DNA of 64,000 nt from Escarpia spicata (Eukaryota > Annelida > Polychaeta > Sabellida > Siboglinidae), in NCBI GenBank assembly GCA_963995525.1, contig OZ023212.1, positions 13,791,913-13,855,912 on the forward strand, in the 5' to 3' direction. The notes beneath the pieces were generated by a model. That model saw only the letters and a program-made list of their open reading frames with translations. It was not told the origin of the DNA and searched no databases. Positions 55,916-64,000 of the stretch are shown one piece after another. The position numbers were made by a program, and so were the translations under genes. Every line of letters begins with the position of its first letter. Within the stretch, counting starts at the first letter, position 1.

Positions 55916-56790
55916 CAGACCTCGACATTAACACTGGCCCAATGGCCCGGCGCCTTTTTTGAAGCTGTCGGGCCACCAGTTCTTATATTTTACTGGCCCG
56001 ACGGGCCACTGGTTTCCGGTTCTCGAACGCCGCCGAAACGCAGCGGCGGTCACGGCACGGCCGCATCGGTTATCAGATGCAGTTCGCCATAATTCTTAGA
56101 CCCGACTCAGTTACAGGACATTGTAAACATAACTAGTTACTAAGTTTGATCAATAATGAGTCCAAACTCCAAAACTTATCATGCGGACGACGGCGTGCAA
56201 AGCCATCGAATAAATTTTCTAACCACCGGCAGCGCAGGTTTTTATGACGAAAGACGCCATTTTTAAAGTTCCGCCGAGTGCCTTGGTTCTTGGACACACT
56301 TTGTACGGTGGTTGGAAGCTGCCTTGACTTTAGAATTATGCACGCTTTTTCTTTTCGAGATATATGAAAGGAATACAGCTTAAATCCAAATTTAACTAGT
56401 GGCGAAAGTGACAGAAACTAAATGTAACGCTGCGTCAGCAAAGGCAAGGTGAAGGTCACCTATTTTGGGTGGTGCCACCTAGCGAATGAACCGTGATTTA
56501 GTCTAATGCCTTGAATGACCTGTACACGAAAGCAGTGTGAACTCAACTACCGACTGACTAGCTATCGTCACACTGGCCACACTTTATTTAAACTTGGCAA
56601 ATACTGTATATATGCATCTGAGAACACATTTGAACAATATTACAATATTGTTAGCTTTGGACATCTCACTTTGAACAATCAGTATGTGTATTACTTACTT
56701 ACTGCTCTCGTAACCCGCCTGGGTCATAGGGGCGCTGCATTGCTGAATGTTTCACCAGTCGGCGCCAGTCTTCACGGTTGTGTGCTAATG

Positions 56791-58455
56791 TCAGAGTTTC
56801 TGCAAAGGTCTTCCCAGGCCATTTTGCAATATTTTGTCTGACCATCTCTTCATCTGTCTTCTTTTCTGCGGCACTGTTCCTTGTAGTATTGTTTTTGTGA
56901 GCCCGCTTGATCGTGTTACATGACCATACCATCTCAGTTTTTTTTTTTTTACAGTGGTCAGCAGTTCTGCGTAATGTCTCACATGTTGAGTGATGATTTT
57001 TCTGATTTCATCGTTGGTGATGTGGTCCGTATAGGAAATACCGAGGATTCTTCGGTAGCATTTCATTTCCAATGCAGCAATTCTTCTTTGCAGTTCCGCT
57101 GTGAGGGTCCATGATTCGCATGCATACAGAAAGATTGACAGGACCAGTGTACGTACTAGTTTAAGTTTAGATTTCAGTGCGATGTTTTTGTCTCTCCAAA
57201 CTGGTTTCAATTTCGCCAGTGCTGCTAATGTTTGCGCAGATCTTGCAAGGATTTCGTTCCTGGAACCCTCGTCATTGATGATCGCTCCGAGGTACTTGAA
57301 TTGACTTACTGTTTCCAGTTCGTGTCCATTGGCAGTTATTCGGGACCTCACTGCATTTTTTATTACCTTGTTTTTTTCTGTGCTAATTTCCATTCCATAT
57401 CTGGCTGATGTTTCGTCCAGCCGGTTCACAAGGTTAACAAGTTCCTCTTCACTTCCAGCCAACCCGTCGATGTCATCAGCGAACTGTGCCAGTGTGATCT
57501 TCCAGGGCAACTATCATTATTCCTTCCAGGAAAATGTTGAATAATGTAGGTGACAAGAGACATCCTTGACGGACTCCGTCTGATGTGTGGAACCATTCAC
57601 CTACAGCGCCTTGCACCAGTACTGGGCTGCTAGCTTTAGCTGTTCGATGGTGTGTACTAGTTTTCGTCCAATATTGTAGTTCTTCATTATTGCCCATAGT
57701 GCGGCATGCCATACCCTGTCAAATGCCTTCTTGAAATCAATGAAGACATGGAATAGTTCCTGTTGATGTTGCATGTATTTCTCAAACAGAACACGAAGAT
57801 TGAATATTTGTTCCGTGGTGCTTCTTCCATTGCGAAAGCCCGCCTGTTCTTCGGCGATGATCTCTTCTACTTGTGGTTTCAATCTGTTCAAGATGACTCT
57901 CAGCATCACTTTGCTCGCATGGCTAATGAGACTGATGGTTCGGTAGTTTTGACATTGTTGTAAGTTGCCTCTCTTGGGGAGAGTAATTATCAGTGATTGA
58001 GTCCATGTTGTTGGCCACTCTCCAGTCTGCCAGATTTTATTGCAGATGTTGGTGAGGATGTCTATCACAGTTTCTCCTCCGTTGATTATCAGTTCTGCTA
58101 GGATGTTGTCAAATCCAGCAGCTTATCCCTTCTTCAGTGATCTTACAGCTATCTCCACTTCTTCACGTAAAATTGGAAGGTCGTCCTCATTTGATGATTC
58201 TTGGCTGGCTAGAACACTTGGATCTCCTTTAGTCTGAAAGTTGTATAATTCCGAACAGTATTCTGTCCATCTGTTGATAATTGTTTTTTCTTCGGTGAGG
58301 CATTTCCCTTTTTTGCCTTGAATTGTGTTGACTTTCTCCTGTCTTTGCTTTGTCAATTCTCTCACGACTTGGTATGCTCTTTTGCTGTTGTTGTTGGTGA
58401 GGCAGTCTTCAATTTCCATTCACTGTTCTTTAATCCATTTTTCTTTGGCTTTTTT
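56791..58455 (-). pseudogene. LINE C reverse transcriptase region
   Basis: Minus 58419-58123 holds the linker (RAYQVVRELTKQRQEKVNTI). 58068-57601 holds WTQSLIITLPKRGN, NYRTISLISHASKVMLRVIL, EQAGFRNGRSTTEQIFNL and HVFIDFKKAFDRVWH. 57712-57540 holds FHTSDGVRQGCLLSPTLFNI. 57510-56791 holds AQFADDIDGLAGSEEELVNL (active site FADD), FKYLGAIINDEG, LYACESWTLTAELQRRI and KKLRWYGHVTRSSG. Frames change near 57600 and 57510. The motifs match the RTE clade. Confidence 0.88.
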
Positions 58456-58913
58456 CATTCTCGCGCGCCTGTGTTCGCTGCTGCTGATTACGTCAGTCCC
58501 AGCCAGCAGTACCCCTGGCTGATCGCTTTGCTAAACTCTGAATTTAAGCTCAGCCTCTCAAATCGCTCACCAGATCAGTAGATATACTCGGGATATGTGG
58601 TCATAATAAAACTAATTTCAACCAAACGTGGCTCATGTTACATGCAATGTTTAGGAAGTTGAAGCAATTATTCGAATACACAATACCGCTAAGCTGCTCG
58701 TGCTAATGGGCGAACGGGTTATTATATATTGGGATTCCCAGAAGTCGTTTATCCGTCTTCACACTGGGGCGGGTATTTGCGCTGTTTTCACGGGTGATGC
58801 AGTCGCGACTGGCGGAGTCAATTACTAGTTTGACTCGGCTAACTTCCGCACTTCGCGTAGGGGATCAACCAGGGCAAGTTTTGCATGGCAAACAGCCCTG
58901 GCTTGCGAGGATG
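58456..58913. mobile_element. P-like MITE, copy 2, with perfect 8-bp TSD
   Basis: Ends CATTCTCGCGCGCC and (inverted) CATCCTCGCAAGCCAGGG. It is flanked by GCTTTTTT at 58448-58455 and 58914-58921. Homologous to 29965-30334 but about 88 bp longer because of an internal segment (~58585-58675). CA-starting ends with 8-bp duplications point to the P superfamily; hAT is the alternative. Confidence 0.8.
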
Positions 58914-59958
58914 GCTTTTTTAATTCCCTTTCTGATCTTCTTGTTGATCTCACTGTACCTTGCTGCTCCTTCTTCCATGTACTTGTATTTCTTCAAATCT
59001 CTCCTGGTGTCACACATTTCCAGAATTTCTTCTGTGACCCAGAGTTTGGGTTTTCGGCGGTGTTTCCCTAGGATGTCATTAGCTGTTTCTGTCATCAGTT
59101 AAAGTTTGTAGTTATCGCTTCTATACCTTCTTCAAGTGTGAGCAGTGGTGCAAACTGCCCTCCAATTGTTGCTTGGAATGATGCCAAAATCGCAGGGTCT
59201 TTCAGTTTGTCCAAGTTGAACTTGAGTCTGGTATTCTTAGGTTTGTTGATCTTTTTCAGCCGTACTTTGAAGTTCATCAATACGAGATCACGGTCACTTC
59301 CTACGTCTGCTCCTGGGAAAGTCCTTGATTTGGACATGTTGATTCCAGATCTGAACCTATTTTGCACCAGGGTGTAGTCAATCTGATTGTGATCTCTTCC
59401 GTTAGGTGCATGCCATGTCCATCTTCTAGATGCTTTATGTTTTCCATGTGTATTTGCAAGCACTATGTTGTTGTAGTTGGCAAACTCCAGCAGGCGTAGC
59501 CCTCTCTCGTTAGTTGTAGCATTACAGAGAGGACCGCAGGAATCTTTCCATTCTGCATGTGCATCGGCACCCACTTTGGCATTCCAGTATCCCTGGACAA
59601 TCAGAATGTCCTTCTTGTCTACCCCGTCGACGATGTCCTGGAGTTGATTGTAGAATTCTTCCACTTGCTCATCATCATAAACCGATGTTGGGGCATGTAC
59701 CACCGTGATGTTGAAAGGTGTTGCTCTAAGGCGGATGGTTATGAGCCTGCTAGATTTTGGGTGGCATCATAGTACCGAGTTCTTTATGTTTCTGTTGACA
59801 AGGAATCCTACTCCCTTTACATGTTTGTCATTTTCTCCACTGTAGTAGAATGTACTTCCTTCATCTGTTTGTACTTCACCACAGCTCATCCACCTGGTCT
59901 TGCATAGTCCAAGGAGGTGGCATGTATATCTTTTCATCTCATGTTCAAGTTCTTTCAC
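58914..59958 (-). pseudogene. LINE C endonuclease region
   Basis: Minus 59958-59767 reads MKRYTCHLLGLCKTRWMSCG, the E-block region of RTE endonucleases (Glu replaced by Lys in LCKTRW). 59703-59095 reads VHAPTSVYDDEQVEEFYNQL, IVQGYWNAKVG (GDWNA position with the Asp lost) and RNHNQIDYTLV-like plus GADVGSDRDLVLMNFKVRL (SDH position as SDR). 59095-58914 continues into the linker (RKPKLWVTEEILEMCDTRRD). Several catalytic positions are changed. Confidence 0.8.
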
Positions 59959-60125
59959 TTTTTCTATTTGGTTAAGTGTTCTTACATTCCATGAGACAAT
60001 AGTGATGTAGTCCCTCCCACGGATCGTTTTGGGTGAGGGTCAATTAGTAGCATATTTGTCACGTCCGTCCTGATGGGAGACGGATGGCGCGGTCATTGGT
60101 AACCCGGGCTACGACCGATCCGATC

Positions 60126-62086
60126 AGGGCTCTACATTAACTCACAGAAAGCACTTGTCCGGTAGGACAAGTGCTAACTCATGATCACTTGTCCCACCAG
60201 AAATCTACTTGTCCCACCAAAAAATGACAAGCTGCAGCTATTTACGATGACAGCACTCCCAGCCGGTTGTTAACAGATTAGTGCATTTATTGAGGTTAGA
60301 AGGAAATATAATTATACAAGTACATAATTCCAAGAACTAAAACTTGGTAATATTGACCAACGTGTAATCAACAATAATTCTGCGAAAGTAAATTATTGAC
60401 TGAAAACATATGGAAAGAACAGATTTAGTGAGTCCACAGTCCAGTCTTCAGACGTATTCAGTCCTCGGAGAGTATCAATGATGGTTGTCTCGTCCCTCTG
60501 AAAGATAAGACTCAGTTGGCCCAGTACAGCCATGATGTCAAGCACCATGTGCATCCACGCCATCTTCGGAAATTCACTGAGGGTCTTCAAGACATTTCTT
60601 GCCCGTCCGAGGACCTCAGCTGCCCCAGTGGAACACTCCACTGTATGCTCGAAGTGCACGCGAATGCTGGCGTACAACTTCAGCAGGGGAGTCCATCGTG
60701 TTCCCTTCAGACCGGTAGGTCGCATGGTTTTCTGTCCCAAGGCCTCCGCTACAGCCTTTAAGTCTATTGCGGATTTTGGGCTGTATTCATAATGTTTGTA
60801 AATCAGCTTCAACGTGTCGTGAACTTGTCCAAACTGTGGACAACCCCTGTCTTTGGCAGTATCAATAGCTCCTAGTTCCAAGCGATGCGCCATACGGTGC
60901 ATTGGGATCACATATGGATGCCTCCTGTATCCTCGTCAACACACTGTTGCGGCGCCCAATGTTGACGGCAACTCCATTACATCCTACCCCACCACTTTGG
61001 ATTGCCAATCCACGTCAAAATTAGTGAAAGCTTAATTTATGGCTCCATAAATTCCTTCAGCATTAGTGTGTTGGATTGGCTGGACACGTACGTACACGTT
61101 TCTAACTTGGCCATCGACCACTAGTCGAGCGTAGATGAGCTCCATCTCTGTTACACATTTATGTAGCGGATAAACCGTCGACAAGCATTGTCCGACTGGT
61201 ACATTGCTCCCATTTTTGCACCATTTTTAATCTGCAGCGATACCAACTTGGGGTAAATTGTAAATAGGTACTTCTCTTTAGCTGTAAAATAGGCTGTATT
61301 GTGTCACGCTCTTGTTGGTTCATCTGCCGATCCATTAGTCCTTGCATGAGGTCAACATCCTCTCCTGCTTGACGTCGTCTTTGGATTCTACCAAATTAAT
61401 GCATGCAAAAATAAAAACGATCTATGTATGAAATCGAATATAACATTGCTGATGATATTGGCAGAGAACTTGTATTAACACAAAACGTCCATATTATCGT
61501 TGTAAGAGCGTTAATATGTACAATCGAAAGCCAAAACGTATTAGACTACGAATTAATACACGCAACGCCAACGGCGTTTATGTACTAGGATCGCGATCTG
61601 TTTTTGAGGTGGACAAATTACATTTCATTTTTCTGCTTTCCAAAGTAGCATGAAATGTCTTTTGTTTTAAATAAAACAGGCACAAACGTGCAGTTGTGCC
61701 AATGAAAGCTTTTTTTAATTAACAATGAAAAAAGTCGAAGTTTTAGTTTGTTAACCTTTAACCTGACACCATTGCTCCACCTAGCGACTATATGCTTTAA
61801 AAATACTACTGACTCCATCTGGGGACTGTTTGCATTAGTCTCGTGATGATGCGAAAGCAGTGAGCAACGATGCTTGCGTACGAGATGGAACTGTTGAGTA
61901 GCTTCCTTTTAAAATCGATATTATGTCAATGAGTTAAACATTTCAATAATTTTACTTCAACTAACAGTATATATTGTGACTCAATATCAACATGTCCCAT
62001 CGGACAAGTGTCCTGGATAATGTACTTGTCCGACACGGGTAACTACTTGTCCCGGACAAGCGGACAAGCGTTAATGTCGAGCCCTG
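60126..62086 (-). mobile_element. hAT-like element II inside LINE C
   Basis: TIRs are CAGGGCTCTACATTAAC and (inverted) CAGGGCTCGACATTAACG, with subterminal ACTTGTCC repeats at both ends (60155-60230, 61990-62065). The flanks CCGAT (60121-60125) and CCGGT (62087-62091) match at four of five bases, in line with a 5-bp duplication. It encodes a degraded transposase. Confidence 0.82.
60393..61380 (-). pseudogene. hAT II transposase, broken
   Basis: Minus ~61150-60990 reads MELIYARLVVDGQVRNVYVR, HTNAEGIYGAI and KVVGCNGVAVNIGRRNSVL, the region of the first catalytic Asp (here Asn in CNGVAVN). 60911-60393 reads HRMAHRLELGAIDTAKDRG, KLIYKHYEYSPKSAIDLK, GTRWTPLLKLYASI. These match the RNase-H-fold core of ZNF862-like hAT transposases. 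Stops occur near 61034 and 60850; the C-terminal dimerisation domain is not seen. Confidence 0.75.
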
Positions 62087-62520
62087 CCGGTATCGACTTT
62101 GGTGCTTTGTTCATCATGTAGTGTGTCTGGGGCTGGTTTTCTAACCTGGTGGAGCCTATCCCTCTCCAGACGGCTAGTTGACCCATAGCTGGAACATGAT
62201 TTGTGGGCGTCGGAACATGTACACACACACTGGTGGGCCCTGACCCCGCACATATCGGGCTCATGCTACTCCGCCAAGGATTTTTGTGGCTGGACCACTA
62301 GATCCCATGCAGGTTTGGCTTGGAGCCGCAAGGTGTCCAGTTACAATGTGGTGTCGCAAGGAGGCACTGCATGAGTCTTGATTGAGGAGAGGCTATATAC
62401 CAGAAGGAAAAACTATGCACTCGGCTTTTTTTTCACCCCAGATGAGGCTATCTGGGGGCTGAAGCTGAAAGCCGGAGGTCAGAAGCAAGCTACTAACCAC
62501 TACACTACGCTACAGCACTA
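62087..62520 (-). other. LINE C 5' UTR remnant
   Basis: No coding sequence recognised. Continuity with 60020-60125 across hAT II assigns it to LINE C. Confidence 0.45.
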
Positions 62521-62764
62521 GGCGCATCATCCAACCCTTGTGACTCACACACCATAGAATATGTGTATCCCTAGTAACTTATAACAACTTTGACTTTGTT
62601 GGTAAAATTATAAAAAAGACTAATAATGTTTTCCACATCAGTATCAGCGTATTTATGACGGTAACACAAAATCCGGGCCAGTAACTTTCACAGGCGGGTC
62701 ACTAACCTTTCTAATCTACTGGCCCCCTAGGCCAGTGGATTCAAAACCTTAATGTCAAGGCCTG

Positions 62765-62997
62765 TCAGTTTGGCTTCAAGACTGAACACAGTACAGACTT
62801 GTGTATATATGCCTTCAAAGAGGCTGTTCTGAAATATCGCAGCTTGAATAGTATTGTGTATTCATGTTTTCTGGATGCGTCCAAAGCGTTTGATCGTGTC
62901 AATCATTATATTCTGTTTGGGAAACTCGTCAATAGGGGTGTACCTATGTATATAGTTAGAATTTTAATAGTTTGGTATGCTACACAAAAAACGTAGT
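62765..62997 (+). pseudogene. LINE D, segment 4: RT middle
   Basis: The frame resumes after hAT I with CQFGFKTEHSTDLCIYAFKE and YSCFLDASKAFDRVNHYILF then LVNRGVPMYIVRILIVWYA. It ends at 62997, where the minus-strand 3' end of LINE I begins. The downstream RT motifs (GVRQG, YADD) are absent from the window. Confidence 0.8.
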
Positions 62998-64000
62998 AGT
63001 AGTATTTTATTAGAGTCTCACTCCACGTATACATACATTAAAATACAAGACAAATAAATATATTACATTTAAAGTTAGCACTCAAAAAGAGTTATGAGAG
63101 ACTTGTAATAAATTTAAACAGTATTAATTTAATAAACATGTGCTATTATTTTGTTGTATTGTGTAATCTTGTGTGCTGTATTTTTTGGAGGATGCTGCAG
63201 TTTTACTTATTATATTGTCATTACTCAATAAATATACAAATTTATATTGATCATTCATACTGGAAAAAGCTGGATCATTAATTGTTGCATAGCCTATTAG
63301 TTCTTTTCGTTCGTTAAAATATAAAGGGCATTTAATTAAAACGTGAAACTCATTTTCTATTCCATTCGTGCAATTATAACACGTCCTAGCTTCAGGTGTG
63401 GGGTAATTTCGTTCAAAACGTCCAGTTTCAATTCTGATTGGTGCCACGCCACATCGAAATTTTGCAAGTGCTTATCGATTACTTCTAGTCATAATTTTCT
63501 TAAAATAATGCTCAGTTAAACATTTTGTTTTGAACTGTTTATAAGTTCTTACTTTATTTTTACTACCAGTTCTGCCCTCTTTTCTATTTATAACATGAAG
63601 CCATTGCTGTTCCTGTAATACAGACAGGCAAACATCTGTGTGTTCTATTACAGCCTTTATAATTATATTAACATGGGAGACCATGTTAATATAATTATAT
63701 TAGTAAGATTATGTATATTTAAGTCATTATAACGATGGTATACTTCGTAGCCCCAATTTCGTTTCCCACTTACGGCCATTTCCATCATCCATAGAAACAT
63801 GTTTTGTCACTCTAGATACATCCATATTGATCAAACGACACCAGAGCCTAGTAACATATAGCCATTGTTGGTGAGTCGGGGTTTTCCACCCCATTTCACC
63901 CTGCACTGCTGCTGATGGGGTATATTTACCCACACCTAGGAAAAATCGACAGGCCCTATTATGTATGCTATTTATGACCGAATATTCCTTTGTACCCCAC
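62998..64000 (-). pseudogene. LINE I, C-terminal part, continues past the right edge
   Basis: Minus 63933-63727 reads VGKYTPSAAVQGEMGWKTP then WLYVTRLWCRLINM. 63684-63472 reads KVRTYKQFKTKCLTEHYFKK. 63447-63124 reads MAPIRIETGRFERNYPTPEA then CYNCTNGIENEFHVLIKCPL, a late Cys/His-containing tail common in jockey/CR1-group ORF2 proteins. Frames change near 63700 and 63455. The 3' tail ends at 62998 near TACTACTACG. Confidence 0.75.

Larger units (their letters stand above)
56693..62520 (-). mobile_element. LINE C, RTE-type, nearly full length, with two insertions
   Basis: On the minus strand the element runs from about 62520 (5' UTR) through the endonuclease (59958-59095) and RT (58430-56791) to a 3' end at 56693-56703 made of TTAC repeats, a typical short-repeat tail of RTE elements. 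It is interrupted by a P-like MITE (58456-58913) and by hAT II (60126-62086). Confidence 0.8.
55916..62764. mobile_element. hAT-like element I (host of the RTE LINE), 5-bp target duplication
   Basis: TIRs are CAGACCTCGACATTAA at the left and, inverted, CAGGCCTTGACATTAA at the right, with subterminal TGGCCC/GGGCCA repeats on both sides. The flanking duplication TCAGT (55911-55915, 62765-62769) is perfect, and its removal restores the LINE D frame (ACC AAT CAG TTT GGC). A 5-bp duplication is known for one hAT subgroup. Without inserts the element is about 1 kb and has no transposase. Confidence 0.8.

Overview
This window is eukaryotic: an intron-rich, repeat-dense animal genome, most likely a marine invertebrate. 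The evidence is GT-AG spliced exons, many LINE families, a Ngaro (tyrosine-recombinase) retrotransposon, a Maverick/Polinton-type element, hAT, P-like, PIF/Harbinger and pogo-like DNA transposons, and tRNA-derived SINEs. I cannot name the species. Nearly every transposon ORF is broken.

The main host gene is on the minus strand and covers roughly the left 44 kb. Five small exons (44145-44028, 29885-29780, 14318-14143, 13699-13522, 249-164) join in perfect phase. They encode the N-terminal ~220 residues of a polypeptide N-acetylgalactosaminyltransferase-like type II membrane protein. The gene runs off the left edge. Its three large introns (13.3, 15.5 and 14.1 kb) are almost entirely transposons, and its small intron holds a 62-bp minisatellite that copies the exon 3 splice donor.

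Layout. 0.8-13.4 kb: a CR1-like LINE split by a 12-kb element with long inverted repeats; that element contains a LINE endonuclease fragment, a two-ORF LINE (A) and a CR1-type LINE (B) inside LINE A. 13.5-14.5 kb: exons 3-4 and a pogo-like MITE. 15.8-25.1 kb: an L2-like LINE (G) interrupted by a Ngaro element (15.96-22.44 kb) and by a short Maverick-end-like block. 25.8-30.3 kb: SINE, LINE scraps, exon 2 and a P-like MITE. 31.9-38.9 kb: a GC-rich, decayed Maverick/adintovirus-like element (protease, hexon, pX-like, penton, membrane protein, integrase, two small ORFs, ATPase, NADAR-like fragment) without DNA polymerase B. 38.9-44.1 kb: SINE, a 3.2-kb Harbinger-like element and exon 1.

Right of the gene (45-64 kb): an L2-like LINE (F) and a LINE (D) starting at 47.7 kb that is cut by a 4.45-kb element carrying two divergent spliced genes (one with a P2RX7 C-terminal-like domain), by a small TIR element plus a 1.06-kb foldback with tRNA-like arms, and by a 6.8-kb hAT. 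The hAT contains an RTE-type LINE, itself interrupted by a P-like MITE and a second hAT. Another LINE (I) runs off the right edge.

The parts of the GalNAc-transferase gene must be spliced to work together. The rest is layered mobile DNA whose nesting gives a relative order of insertion.
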